Of a stretch of DNA of 64,000 nt, positions 52,111-61,948 are shown piece after piece (the stretch's first letter is position 1; each line of letters starts with the position of its first letter). The notes beneath the pieces were generated by a model. That model saw nothing but the letters and a program-made list of their open reading frames with translations. It made no database searches and was not told the origin of the DNA. The stretch comes from Candidatus Saccharimonadota bacterium. GTDB taxonomy: Bacteria; Patescibacteriota; Saccharimonadia; Saccharimonadales; Saccharimonadaceae. The DNA lies in NCBI GenBank assembly GCA_015655045.1, contig JAATFU010000005.1, positions 268,373-332,372 of the forward strand, written 5' to 3'. Position numbers and translations under genes: made by a program.

Positions 52111-53997
52111 TTAAACCACTGAGCCTGGGTCTGTGTAGCCACCAGTTGCAATAGGCTCTGAAACGCCTTCAGCGGGAGACTGAGAGGTAGCTTGAGGATT
52201 GGTGGTAATGAGCTGTTGTTCGGTGGCACTGGCAACCACTTGGATATGGACATGGCTTTGACCAGCAAAGAAGAGGCCCTGCCCAACTGGAAAGTTAGCC
52301 AGACGTTTCTTCTCTTCCTCGGTCAATTTAAAGACATCAGATAAAACATCGACCGCGCTTGACGATTGCTTAAGGAGCATCTGCATCGAGCTGTTGGCAA
52401 CAATTGCTCGGCCCATCTTACTGCCCATAAAGTCTTCTACGTCTTGAGTAATAGTAGTAAGTCCTAAGTAATACTTACGGGCTCGCTTGGCAAGGCTAAA
52501 CAAGAAGTTAGCCGAGTCATCATATTTCATGAGTTGCCAGGCTTCATCAACAATTAACATACGTTTCTTTTGGTCGGTTCGGGTAATATTCCAAATATGA
52601 CTCAAAACAATGTACATTGCGACTGGTCGTAGTTCATCCTCGAGGTCACGAATATTAAACACTACCATTGGGTTGTTGATATCAATGTTAGACTGCTGCG
52701 AGAAGATGCCTGCAAAGGTGCCGGTCGTGTATTTACGAAGCCGCTGGGCAAGCTGAGGGCCACTACCACCCATGTGAAGGAGGGTGTCATACAAATCCGC
52801 AATGGTTGGGGGTGGTGAATTGTGCGTTAATGGATCGCTCGTGACGCCAACCCGAGCGTAGGTATCGATGAGTGCCTGATCAAGGTCCGCCTCCTCGGCT
52901 GGGGTGAGAGCAGACATAGCAATCCCGGCAGCGGTTGTCTGTGTACCACCTAGCATAAGGCGAAACAAACCATGGAGGGTTACGAGATTAGCTCGAAGTG
53001 CATCATCGGCCTCGTCATTATCAATCACACGAGGGAGGTCGAATGGATTAATGCGGGTATCGGAGCTAAGGCTCAAACGAATGTAGCTGCCCCCCACCGC
53101 GTCAGACAATTTTTGATACTCGTTCTCGGGGTCGATAATAATTACTTCACTACCCGTCATCATGCTGCGGAGTGCCTCCAGCTTGACGGCAAACGACTTC
53201 CCTGCCCCAGACTTTGCAAACACCACCATGTTGGCATTCTCAAGGCTAAAACGATCAAAAATAACCAGACCATTATTGTGCATATTAATACCATACAGGA
53301 CGCCATTGTCCTGAGTCAGGTCGGCGCTCGTAAAGGGAAAACTCGTACTAATCGCGCCCGTATTCATATTGCGACGAATTTGTAGTTGGTCGGTCATTTG
53401 AGGAGCCGAACTGTTGAGGCCCTGCTCTTGTTGGCCGCTCGCAACTTTACTGAAGATCAACTGCTGACCAAACAATGTCTCAATTTTGTGTTGCACGAAG
53501 CCGAGCTCATCCAGGCTATCGGCATACAGCGTGACGTATAAACCAAAACGGAAGAAGCGTTCGGCCCCCACCTGAATCTGATCACGTAGCTCCTCGGCGT
53601 CGTTAATGGCAGCCTCGAGGCCTGGATCACGAGTCTTACCCTTCTCGTTATTAATAGAGGTTGAAGCTTCTAGTTGAGTTACTTTCTTGCGAAGGTTGTT
53701 AAGCACTACCTGGCTATCGACTGGATAGATGAACATACTCACATCAAGCACTTCATCAATATTAATTAATGAGCTTAACCAGCCAGTATAAATCTGGCGA
53801 GGATAGCCATAGACGTAGAGCGTTCGGCCATATTTCGTGCCAAGGCGGAAATGAGATGAATGAATTTCGAGGCTACTTGGCGCAATCAGGTCACGAAGGG
53901 TGGTAACTCCTTTTAAGAAAGCTTGCTCAACCTCGGTTTGCTCTCGGGCACGCTGTTGAGCAGCGATATCAACGGCATCAAGCTTCTTCTTGGCCAT
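52111..53997 (-). CDS. VirB4/TraC-type secretion ATPase
   Basis: 628-aa ATPase. The motor has Walker A AKSGAGKS (261-268), then EVIIIDPENEYQ, FDLPRV, and Walker B MLIVDEAWQLMKY, followed by TTITQDVEDF: the VirB4/TraE set. The N-terminal 230 residues are the membrane-proximal portion. It powers assembly and transport. It starts one base into the stop of the preceding gene, which supplies an additional N-terminal part. Confidence 0.9.
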   Translation of the reverse strand: MAKKKLDAVDIAAQQRAREQTEVEQAFLKGVTTLRDLIAPSSLEIHSSHFRLGTKYGRTLYVYGYPRQIYTGWLSSLINIDEVLDVSMFIYPVDSQVVLNNLRKKVTQLEASTSINNEKGKTRDPGLEAAINDAEELRDQIQVGAERFFRFGLYVTLYADSLDELGFVQHKIETLFGQQLIFSKVASGQQEQGLNSSAPQMTDQLQIRRNMNTGAISTSFPFTSADLTQDNGVLYGINMHNNGLVIFDRFSLENANMVVFAKSGAGKSFAVKLEALRSMMTGSEVIIIDPENEYQKLSDAVGGSYIRLSLSSDTRINPFDLPRVIDNDEADDALRANLVTLHGLFRLMLGGTQTTAAGIAMSALTPAEEADLDQALIDTYARVGVTSDPLTHNSPPPTIADLYDTLLHMGGSGPQLAQRLRKYTTGTFAGIFSQQSNIDINNPMVVFNIRDLEDELRPVAMYIVLSHIWNITRTDQKKRMLIVDEAWQLMKYDDSANFLFSLAKRARKYYLGLTTITQDVEDFMGSKMGRAIVANSSMQMLLKQSSSAVDVLSDVFKLTEEEKKRLANFPVGQGLFFAGQSHVHIQVVASATEQQLITTNPQATSQSPAEGVSEPIATGGYTDPGSVV

Positions 53998-54830
53998 TAA
54001 AAGCTCCCTTCAACAGGAGTAGCAATAGCATCGCCCTGCCCCTTCTTAATATAGGTAGCGGTGACTCCTTCAAAATTGCCGAGGGGTTCGCGTACGGCCG
54101 TGTCAGGATTATAGAAGTTATAGTAGAGTTCACCCAACTCTTTCGTCGTGAGCTGGACACTTTGGACACCCAGCTGAAATAACCCAGCCGTAACGCTATC
54201 AACCCGGTTCTTAATCTCATCTTTCGCTTTTTGATAGGTGGCGGTATCAATCTTGGTAATTGAGTTAGCGGGTTTAGCAAACAGTTTACCAAAGAAGCCT
54301 TTCGCCTGGTCTTTGAGATTACTTAAATCCCCTGCTGGAAAATAAGGAATTGCGATGAAGAAAGATTTATCCATAATGTTAGCTTCTTGAGACAAGACAT
54401 CAATAAAGTTAATATAATCATCCATAAGGACATTTAGGAGCATATTGTCTTGGGTGCGGCGGATGTTAACCAACCTATCAATATAGGGGCCAATGTCGAC
54501 GCGTTGTGAGCGCACCAGAATTTGCACGGGGAATGTGAGGGAGTTTAAGAAATTCTGATAACTAAATTCGACTCCTTCTCGCTCTCGGCTACTCATAAGA
54601 TCGAAATTAATTGATTTACAGGCGATAACGGCCCGAAAGGTACCATCGGCCATAATGACAATGTTATCGCGTACCTCAGATAGGAGTAGACTATTTTGGG
54701 TGGAGTTTGGGTTCTTAGGGGTGGGCTTTGCAGGGGTCTGAGTAGCTGTTGAATCTACAGGAATAGGACCACTCGTAATAGGAGCAGCTGGTACTGGGGG
54801 TTGAGCTGGAAATTGATTATTTGGTGGCAT
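53997..54830 (-). CDS. Separate VirB4 N-terminal-like component
   Basis: 277-aa protein with a Pro/Gln/Thr-rich first 45 residues and then a domain (about 50-250) resembling the N-terminal part of TraC/VirB4: NIVIMADGTFRAVIACKS, FLNSLTFPVQILVRSQRVD, and a helical MLLNVLMDDYINFIDVLS. It lacks a Walker motif. Stop and start codons of this gene and VirB4 share a base (TAATG), so the two products are made together and probably form a two-piece ATPase complex. Confidence 0.7.
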   Translation of the reverse strand: MPPNNQFPAQPPVPAAPITSGPIPVDSTATQTPAKPTPKNPNSTQNSLLLSEVRDNIVIMADGTFRAVIACKSINFDLMSSREREGVEFSYQNFLNSLTFPVQILVRSQRVDIGPYIDRLVNIRRTQDNMLLNVLMDDYINFIDVLSQEANIMDKSFFIAIPYFPAGDLSNLKDQAKGFFGKLFAKPANSITKIDTATYQKAKDEIKNRVDSVTAGLFQLGVQSVQLTTKELGELYYNFYNPDTAVREPLGNFEGVTATYIKKGQGDAIATPVEGSF

Positions 54831-54874
54831 GTAACGCTAGCTTTCCCACTCCCTTTAGAGACGATTCGTCTGAA

Positions 54875-55897
54875 CTATCGCAAGGATATGATAACCTCTT
54901 CATTCATGTCTTCTTTTTCATGAATTCGGTTGGCTTCACGTGCAATTGTCTCAATTGACAAATCGGCATTGGTTGCAAGGTTCATTATATCAGGTGAGAT
55001 AGGCTTTTCGCTAGTGGTTGTTGATGATGGGGTTTGAGCGACGGTAGTAGGAGGAATATACATCTCGTTTGCATTCAAAGGTTGAATGACCGTCTGTTGG
55101 ATACTGGTGGGATACGGATTATAGGTGGGTTGGTCCGTTCCTGGTTGGGTGCCCGTATTAGTAGGCTGTGTTGTTGCGTTGGCGTCGTTGACTTGAGGAG
55201 GGACTGGAGTGCTAATCGCTGAAGCTTGTTGAGAGGCAAAAAAATCGTAAGGGTTTGGGGTGGTGGGTGTTGTGGATGGAGGAACTGGGGCGGGCTGCAA
55301 TACCTGCTGATGCATACGGTCAATCATATCTTGATGGTGCTTCACGTCACTTTGGTTCAACTTGTAATCTAGGGCTTGGGAAACCGTAGTTGAATTATCT
55401 AATATATCCTCTGTTTGCTGAGCGGCAAAGTACACATCGCTATTCATAGCACTATTTGGCGCCTGGACACCCATACCGCGAACTGCCCATCCCTGGCTAT
55501 CGACAAGTTCGGCCAGATAGCCAAAACGTTGTTCCGCTTCACTTTGGCTAATGTCTTTAGTACGTTGGAACTCTGCTACCTTGGGTACAGTAATTTCAAT
55601 TAAAGAATCTATGCCATCTGGATCCCACAATCGTTGGCGAGGTTTTAGGTAGAATGATATCAATGCTGCCAAGTAAATCTCCATTGGCTGGTCTTTGCGT
55701 AGCGGTAGGGCTAAGGCTCCAAAGAAGACAATAATCGGCAGTGGAATGACGATAAGCAAAGGAAATAGTTGGTATAGCCCCCAGGCTGCTGCCCCTGCCA
55801 TTGCAACCACAATAAGGTAGATAAACTGTCGAAAGCTAAACGGTCCAATTAACTTATCGTCTGCTTCAACATCTTGAGGTACTTTATAGACTGCCAT
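54875..55897 (-). CDS. PrgI family secretion protein
   Basis: 340-aa protein. The start AVYKVPQDVEADDKLIGPFSFRQ, split over residues 2-24, and two membrane segments (about 28-46 and 50-70) are typical of the PrgI family (VirB3-like partner of VirB4). A cytoplasmic tail (about 90-340) contains a Pro/Thr/Gln-rich linker. It lies between VirB6-like and VirB4-like genes as expected. Function: inner-membrane platform of the channel. Confidence 0.85.
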   Translation of the reverse strand: MAVYKVPQDVEADDKLIGPFSFRQFIYLIVVAMAGAAAWGLYQLFPLLIVIPLPIIVFFGALALPLRKDQPMEIYLAALISFYLKPRQRLWDPDGIDSLIEITVPKVAEFQRTKDISQSEAEQRFGYLAELVDSQGWAVRGMGVQAPNSAMNSDVYFAAQQTEDILDNSTTVSQALDYKLNQSDVKHHQDMIDRMHQQVLQPAPVPPSTTPTTPNPYDFFASQQASAISTPVPPQVNDANATTQPTNTGTQPGTDQPTYNPYPTSIQQTVIQPLNANEMYIPPTTVAQTPSSTTTSEKPISPDIMNLATNADLSIETIAREANRIHEKEDMNEEVIISLR

Positions 55898-55933
55898 TAT
55901 GCTTATAGTATAGCAATAGTTGGGTTAAGTTAT

Positions 55934-58852
55934 CTACTTTGTCATTCCTTCATGATAATCATCAGTATCTTTCGTGGTAGCTGGTGCTTGCCGTCCCTGA
56001 CTATCAGTGATGCTTGGTGTTCCCCCCGCACCTGCTTGTCGAGCCTGCTCTTCACGACTCCAGTCTTGCCATTCGGGGGCTATCTCGGTCGGCGTACTAT
56101 TGCCCGGTCCTGGGCCGTTAGGAGGGTATGAGGGCGTAGATCCGCCACTAGGAGGCGCCTCCCCATTACGTATGCGAGTTAAGACCGCCTCCTTGTATTT
56201 ATCTAGCTTACCAAGAAGGGTTGGGGTCTTGAAAACAGTATCCGCCACGCTTCGACTAATACCGCCACTATTAAATGCTGTCTCAAGAGAGCCAATACTA
56301 AGAGAAGCGACATCTTCAGGAGATAAGCCTCCCCACGCGGCTTGACTATTAGATACTTCGTCTATTGATGAATCTGTAGACGAAGCCCACCTCGTAAGGT
56401 CGGGGCGACGTTCTTTAACAACTCCGCCATTCTCAGCCGATGTTAGGCTTCGCTGAACGGTAGTTCCCATTGATCCGGTCAACTTACCTTGCCTACTAGA
56501 GAGAACCCCTTGTAACTCATCCACACCCCTAGCTGCAACAAGATAATTCATAGCTGCAGTTGTGCGCGTCTCGTCTCCACTGTCAATTGCTTTTTCGAGA
56601 GTTTCTGCAAGCGCTTTTCGGTTACTAAGGTTAAACCCAGGTTCAAGTTTCATTGAGTCCATTGCTAATTTAACCCCTTCTGCTTGAGCTCGAGCAGTTA
56701 GAGCTCGAACATGGGTCTGGGCAACGCTGCCATTTTCAAGACCTCCCTCGTACTTGTCTGCGTGCTCGGCGATATCTTTATTGAACTCGGCCGTTTCTTG
56801 TGCCTTGTAGGCGCCTGCAAGCAAAGATCGCTTTTCTGCTCTTCGGGCAAATCCTTGACGAATTCCGCGTGGGCTAAATCGATTTCCTGGCGTAGCCATG
56901 TATTTACTTTTTGCAAGTTCGGCATGACTTTGTGCAACTTTATTAAGCGGACTGCGCGCCTTATTCGCAAGTCCTCCAAGGGTCCCCCCAACTTTACTCA
57001 GGATTGGTCCCCCTTGTCGTGCTAAGAAGGGCAATGAAAATAGCGGTAAGGTTAACATAACCAAACCAATGAGCAACTTCCACCAGTCGCTTCCATCGCC
57101 AATCACGGCCCTAGCTGCGAACTGTACTCCTCCGAATAGTAATGCCGCCAAAGGGTATAACATTAGCATACTTACCATTAAACCTTGCCACTTTTTATAC
57201 CATGATCCTGTGTTTGGCAGTAAATAAGCGACGAAAGCAAGTGGCGCGAGGATTGCGAGAATCGGTATGGCTGCCTGCCTAAATATTAAGGTCACAACTG
57301 CAGCAAGTAATCCAAGTGCGCCGACTGCAGCAATTGGTAATAACATCCAAAATGCTGCTGCTGCTCCTCCAACCAAGGCGATACTCGTTCCTGCAACTGC
57401 AGCTCCCACGCCAGCTTGAGTAATAAGATTAACCAACGCCGCCCAGGAGAGCTCTGTTTTTGGCGCTAGGTCAACAAGGACAGTGTATATACTTGATCCA
57501 AGAATATTCGCAATGTCTACGGCAATCTGTACCACAAAGAAAGAAAGATTAACAAGGATTGCTCCAATGATGAGGCGGGGCAACATTTTCTTCACGCCAT
57601 AATTTGAAATGCCAATGCTGCTCAATTGGGAGAAGATAACGATCAAGAATATAATAACAAACGCAACGTTCGCAACGTTTCGAATAGTGCCCCATGCGGT
57701 GAAAATAGCATCTCCCTGTTCGAGAGGGTTGACCGTTAAGAGGCCAGATACTAATCCCCACATCCCATCATTCAATCCAGTAAGCCCATTTATAATTGGG
57801 CAGACGAGCCAGCCTAGCCCTGGAACTTGACTACCACAAGAGGCGGTATCGATATCACCCGAGGTCTTCTTTGTTACCACTTTACTGGAAGTATCGCGAT
57901 ACTCCATTCCATTAGGGGTGAGATTATAAGTTGCTCCCGCTAAGAGGTGAAAAGACTTTGTGTATGTAAGTGATGAAGAGGCTTGCCCACTGACGTCTCC
58001 AATACTCGAATGACTTGCCACGTACTTGTCATTATAAACAAACGACAATGTATAATCGCCTGGTGCTTTGACGCCTTCAATATCGAGTTGACCGGCAGTA
58101 AGTGAGTACCAATCCCCGTCTTTATCACTATGATTCTCGGGTCCAGTGAGCTTTATGCTTGCAATTCCTGCTTTTTCATATGGAGCGTACTTCTCGGCAG
58201 TGGCAATTGGGTCATCCCGAGCTGCACCAAATAAACCCGTTATATTGCCAGTCGATCCTACACTACCACCATCACTGGTTAACCCTGTAACCTCATTATA
58301 AACGACCGTTTGCGTGTCATTTGGATAACTACAGAGGTTGAACTTAATAGGGGTGGCGGTTTTTCCGTTACCCGTAACGGTTATAGTAATTACGTTGTAC
58401 CCATCACTAGTCGAGCATCCAGTGGTAGGAGTATTCGCACCATAGCCCATACCACTATCATAAACAGCGCCCGCACCGGCACTAGGGATACTTACATATA
58501 ATGTATCGTCACCCGTATTATCAAAGGTTATGTGTTGACCCTTTCCGTTTACTGCAGTAACAGAAGCATCTTCAATTGCGCCAGGTAGGTGGACGGCGAA
58601 CTGAAAGAATCTGGTTTCGCTGTTGTAGTTCTTGCCGAGACACATAAAGCTCGTTGTGTCATACGGTGACTTATAGTTTGTTTCAAGGCTTTGTTTATCC
58701 CTACCCGTACAAGCCGTTGACTTAATGGGTGTCTTCGCAATTGCTGCATTTGCGGAATGAGAACCTAAGATAGAAGTTAGGCCTAGGGTCGAGATCACGA
58801 GGCCAATGACGAAGAGAATCTTTAAGCTAGGAAGATTGAAATATTTTTTCAT
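55934..58852 (-). CDS. VirB6/TrbL-like polytopic secretion protein
   Basis: 972-aa protein with a signal peptide (residues 10-36), an extracellular beta-rich domain (40-370) with several Cys, a cluster of about six hydrophobic segments (390-640), and a long charged cytoplasmic C-terminus (650-972), which ends in a Pro-rich tract. The layout is that of VirB6/TrbL channel proteins with a species-specific outer domain. It forms the membrane channel. The outer domain may contact a partner cell; that is inference. Confidence 0.75.
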   Translation of the reverse strand: MKKYFNLPSLKILFVIGLVISTLGLTSILGSHSANAAIAKTPIKSTACTGRDKQSLETNYKSPYDTTSFMCLGKNYNSETRFFQFAVHLPGAIEDASVTAVNGKGQHITFDNTGDDTLYVSIPSAGAGAVYDSGMGYGANTPTTGCSTSDGYNVITITVTGNGKTATPIKFNLCSYPNDTQTVVYNEVTGLTSDGGSVGSTGNITGLFGAARDDPIATAEKYAPYEKAGIASIKLTGPENHSDKDGDWYSLTAGQLDIEGVKAPGDYTLSFVYNDKYVASHSSIGDVSGQASSSLTYTKSFHLLAGATYNLTPNGMEYRDTSSKVVTKKTSGDIDTASCGSQVPGLGWLVCPIINGLTGLNDGMWGLVSGLLTVNPLEQGDAIFTAWGTIRNVANVAFVIIFLIVIFSQLSSIGISNYGVKKMLPRLIIGAILVNLSFFVVQIAVDIANILGSSIYTVLVDLAPKTELSWAALVNLITQAGVGAAVAGTSIALVGGAAAAFWMLLPIAAVGALGLLAAVVTLIFRQAAIPILAILAPLAFVAYLLPNTGSWYKKWQGLMVSMLMLYPLAALLFGGVQFAARAVIGDGSDWWKLLIGLVMLTLPLFSLPFLARQGGPILSKVGGTLGGLANKARSPLNKVAQSHAELAKSKYMATPGNRFSPRGIRQGFARRAEKRSLLAGAYKAQETAEFNKDIAEHADKYEGGLENGSVAQTHVRALTARAQAEGVKLAMDSMKLEPGFNLSNRKALAETLEKAIDSGDETRTTAAMNYLVAARGVDELQGVLSSRQGKLTGSMGTTVQRSLTSAENGGVVKERRPDLTRWASSTDSSIDEVSNSQAAWGGLSPEDVASLSIGSLETAFNSGGISRSVADTVFKTPTLLGKLDKYKEAVLTRIRNGEAPPSGGSTPSYPPNGPGPGNSTPTEIAPEWQDWSREEQARQAGAGGTPSITDSQGRQAPATTKDTDDYHEGMTK

Positions 58853-58887
58853 CTATTCACAGTATATCAAAGCATAAGGATATTAAT

Positions 58888-58917
58888 AAAATAACCCCAC
58901 TTCCATGGGGTTATTTT
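58888..58917. terminator. Terminator ahead of the VirB6-like gene
   Basis: A 12-bp perfect stem (58888-58899 with 58906-58917), 6-base loop, A-rich left and T-rich right flank on each strand. It ends the anchored-protein transcript (58939-59889) and so makes the VirB6-like gene start a new unit. Confidence 0.8.
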
Positions 58918-58938
58918 ATGAGTAAAAAGAAATCTTAA

Positions 58939-59889
58939 TTAGTAGGGGTAACCACTTACGGGAGAAGCCTTGCCATCGGCCGTAAGGCCCTGGGAATAGA
59001 ACACAACAGTTGTTCCGTTACTTAATTCAATAGGTGTACGAACTGTTTGTATAGTTACCTCTTCTCCTACTGTTTGAGTAGGATCGTCTTGAGGTCTCAC
59101 GGATATATTCAACCATTGAATGTTTTTTCCGAATAAGTCTTTTCCACTTTGTAACTGACCCGCAGACTCAAACTTTAATGAGGTAGTAACCCCCGTCCCT
59201 TGACCGCCATTCGTGAGGATATCATTCATCCCTTCTTGGACGCTAGGGATAATATCTCCTTCATTTGTAGTTGTATAGTACTGTGTGGCAAGATAATCCT
59301 TCACCCCATCCTCCTGATCAGACTCACTATATGCCATAGTCTCGGTTTGTGACCAATAGGATCCCGTTATACCTGCAGGATCTGATAGTATATTCATCAC
59401 GTCTGTCGCCATAGAAGCTGAAGCGATAGTCACATTATCCGACGCTGCACGTGACAAAATATAAGCAGCCCTATCTGCGATAGGTAAACCCGCAAACGTA
59501 GTAGTGTCCATACTCTCCATCGCTTCAATCGAAATAGTTTGCTTGAGCACCTCGGCGCTCGATGGATCAACTTCTCCTGTAGATGCGCCAATAGATGCTT
59601 CCGGGGATGGACTAGCAGGTGCAGTTGCAACGGGTTCTTTCCCTTCATTAGGTTCTTGATCATTATTACCAGCTCGCTCCGTGTGGGGGAGGAGGAATAA
59701 AGATCCTGATAGTACCGCACCAGCAGCAACAGCACCGAGCACGGAAAATAGCTTTGTTTTTGGAGACCACCCCTTCTTCTCGGGGGCTTTCCAGGCGGGT
59801 GGGAAGGTGAATGTTTCTACTTGATCATCTGACCCTTGGGGATCGGGTAATTGATTGTTAGGATCGGTTTCGAGGTGATCAATGCTCAT
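58939..59889 (-). CDS. Membrane-anchored hypothetical protein
   Basis: 316-aa protein with an acidic cytoplasmic N-terminus (1-45), one membrane segment (about 47-67), a Pro/Glu/Ser/Ala-rich linker (70-110), and a mixed extracellular domain (115-316). No motif recognised. A ribosome-binding site (AAGGAA) lies about 12 nt before the ATG. It is the gene nearest to the divergent pilin operon and has its own terminator, so it may be a surface accessory. Confidence 0.6.
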   Translation of the reverse strand: MSIDHLETDPNNQLPDPQGSDDQVETFTFPPAWKAPEKKGWSPKTKLFSVLGAVAAGAVLSGSLFLLPHTERAGNNDQEPNEGKEPVATAPASPSPEASIGASTGEVDPSSAEVLKQTISIEAMESMDTTTFAGLPIADRAAYILSRAASDNVTIASASMATDVMNILSDPAGITGSYWSQTETMAYSESDQEDGVKDYLATQYYTTTNEGDIIPSVQEGMNDILTNGGQGTGVTTSLKFESAGQLQSGKDLFGKNIQWLNISVRPQDDPTQTVGEEVTIQTVRTPIELSNGTTVVFYSQGLTADGKASPVSGYPY

Positions 59890-60047
59890 AGTAAGTTGTT
59901 TCCTTATGTGCTTATGTGGACACGTATAACGTTACTTTGTTTATACACATATTTATACACTAAATAATCGTAAAAAGCAATAGCTTATGGTTATTTTATC
60001 AAAAAACTTGCGGAGATGTTAGATATATCGTATTTTATAGAGTAGAT

Positions 60048-60701
60048 ATGACTATAAAACAAAAAATCAATTACCTCGTTGCTGGCACTGGAGTGATTTT
60101 CTCGGCTCTTATTACACCACTACTCGTTGTTGTACCAGCACAGGCAGCTGCTACAAGTTGTGGGGGTGTTGCAACGAGTGTTATCGCTTGTGGACAGAAA
60201 GGCCAATGCACGAGCGATCCTAACGAGGGCACCGATCCGGGGACTGACCAAACAGCCATCAGTGCCTATATCAAGAAGTATGGCCATGAATATGGTAAAT
60301 CTCAAGACCCATACGAAGGAAAGAATCCTGTTAAGAGTAAGGACCAAACAGCCGCCGAAGAGAAGAAGGCGGTCGCAGATTATGTCGCAACCTATGGACA
60401 CGATTATGGAGAGTGTAGGAATAGTGATGGCTCCGAGTCAACACCCGCTAAAGGTGTGGAGAGTACGGGCTTGTGGGGTATTCTCCTGCTTGTCATTAAC
60501 ATCTTGACAGCTGGTATTGGCATTTTAGCGGTGGCTGGTATTGTCTACGGCTCGATACTCTATACGAGTGCCGGTGGTTCCGCAGACCAAGTCAAGAAAG
60601 CGCGTACGGCAATTACAAATGTAGTGATTGGTATCGTTGCCTACGCTCTTATGTATACGTTACTAAACTTTATTATCCCTGGTGGACTATTTAAACCGTA
60701 A
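60048..60701 (+). CDS. VirB2-like pilin with duplicated YGHxYG insert
   Basis: 217-aa protein: signal peptide (1-34), an inserted extracellular region (40-140) and two closely spaced membrane segments with the pilin pattern (about 148-170 and 185-212, joined by a YTSAGGSADQVKKARTAI loop). The inserted region has two copies of a Y-x3-YGH-x-YG unit (near residues 73-82 and 115-124). VirB2-type subunits assemble into pili of type IV secretion systems. First of five such genes in a row; transcription diverges from 59889. Confidence 0.75.
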   Translation: MTIKQKINYLVAGTGVIFSALITPLLVVVPAQAAATSCGGVATSVIACGQKGQCTSDPNEGTDPGTDQTAISAYIKKYGHEYGKSQDPYEGKNPVKSKDQTAAEEKKAVADYVATYGHDYGECRNSDGSESTPAKGVESTGLWGILLLVINILTAGIGILAVAGIVYGSILYTSAGGSADQVKKARTAITNVVIGIVAYALMYTLLNFIIPGGLFKP

Positions 60702-60709
60702 GGAATTAT

Positions 60710-61177
60710 ATGAATAAGATACGAAATATTGTTCTTGGAGTAATGTTCACCGCCTTAATAGGAGGAACCCTTATTAGTGCTGCGGCCCCGCAGAATGTTG
60801 CTGCAAAGGGTGTATCCGGTAACCCTACGTGTGCGTCCACCTTTTTTGGCCTCCCGGTCTGGTATCGTGGGCTGACAACAAGCGACACGGATTGTACAAT
60901 TAAAAGCCCCGGATCGGGACCGAATGATCTAAGTAACTTTATCTGGCATATTGTACTTAACGGTATCGACATAGCTTTACGCTTGGTAGGATATATAGCA
61001 GCGTTTTTGATTCTGTATGGAGGCTTCTTGTTCATGACAAGCAGTGGTGATGCGGCCGGTGTAGCCAAAGCCAAGTCAACAATCACTAATGCAGTTATTG
61101 GACTCGTTATATCAATTGCCTCCGTGGCAATCGTAAACCTTATACTGGGTATTATCACGGGAGCGGGAAGCGTATGA
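60710..61177 (+). CDS. VirB2-like pilin subunit
   Basis: 155-aa protein with a signal peptide (1-32), a short outer region with two Cys (35-70), and two membrane segments (about 84-110 and 123-150) joined by a FMTSSGDAAGVAKAKSTI loop, the shared pattern of this array. It overlaps the next gene by 4 bp. Function by analogy: pilus or channel subunit. Confidence 0.75.
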   Translation: MNKIRNIVLGVMFTALIGGTLISAAAPQNVAAKGVSGNPTCASTFFGLPVWYRGLTTSDTDCTIKSPGSGPNDLSNFIWHIVLNGIDIALRLVGYIAAFLILYGGFLFMTSSGDAAGVAKAKSTITNAVIGLVISIASVAIVNLILGIITGAGSV

Positions 61178-61461
61178 GTATACTGAATTATCTAGCACAA
61201 ACGCTTCACAATGGAGATATTAAGAATCTGCCAACTATTAGTGCTGATCAAGCGCTCCATAATACGCTTGGAATTGTCTATTGGATAGCAGGAGTCGTGG
61301 CGGTTATCGTGATTATTGTAGCTGGATTTGTCTATACAACCTCAAGCGGCGATCAAGCTCGAGTGACGAAAGCAAAAAATGCTATACTTTATTCTGTTGT
61401 TGGCTTGGTTGTTATTGCCCTTGCCTTTGTTATTACACAATTTGTCATTGGGAGATTTTAA
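61174..61461 (+). CDS. VirB2-like pilin subunit, no signal peptide
   Basis: 95-aa protein with only two membrane segments (about 31-53 and 68-93) around a YTTSSGDQARVTKAKNAI loop. There is no cleavable signal, unlike its four neighbours. The start overlaps the previous gene by 4 bp and the stop is 1 bp before the next ATG. Confidence 0.75.
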   Translation: MSILNYLAQTLHNGDIKNLPTISADQALHNTLGIVYWIAGVVAVIVIIVAGFVYTTSSGDQARVTKAKNAILYSVVGLVVIALAFVITQFVIGRF

Positions 61462-61462
61462 G

Positions 61463-61858
61463 ATGAAACAACTCAAACAACTTATTTTTATAAGCCTCGC
61501 ACTGATAGGCGTAGTGGCAACAACCATACCTGCATCGGTTAGTGCCCTTGGAACTACGGGGGTTTATGACACCTGTAGTACCGACAAAACCGTTAGTGAT
61601 ACCGCCGTCTGTAAAGGTGGTGGTGATCGTGTCAGTGGTATTGTAACAACGATTGTCAACGTTCTACTCTTCCTGTTGGGTGCTGTCTCGGTTATCGTGA
61701 TTATTGTGGCGGGTATTCGCTATGCGACGTCGGGTGGTAATACCGCGTCAGTTACGGGTGCGAAAAATATGCTGCTATATGCTATCGTCGGTCTCGTAGT
61801 AGCTATGCTCGCCTATGCCATTGTCAGATTCGTTACCACCTACCTTACTAAGAGCTAA
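61463..61858 (+). CDS. VirB2-like pilin subunit
   Basis: 131-aa protein starting MKQLKQLIF, with a signal peptide (1-30), a short outer part with two Cys, and two membrane segments joined by a YATSGGNTASVTGAKNML loop. The ATG at 61463 follows a GGGAG site; the longer frame from 61379 is not needed. Very similar to the next gene. Confidence 0.75.
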   Translation: MKQLKQLIFISLALIGVVATTIPASVSALGTTGVYDTCSTDKTVSDTAVCKGGGDRVSGIVTTIVNVLLFLLGAVSVIVIIVAGIRYATSGGNTASVTGAKNMLLYAIVGLVVAMLAYAIVRFVTTYLTKS

Positions 61859-61948
61859 GAAAATAAAGCAAAAACTCACTTACCCCTTAACAAAACTGAT
61901 GAAACCTGGTATAAACGTAACAAGAAGTAATGAAAGGAATTAAACATA

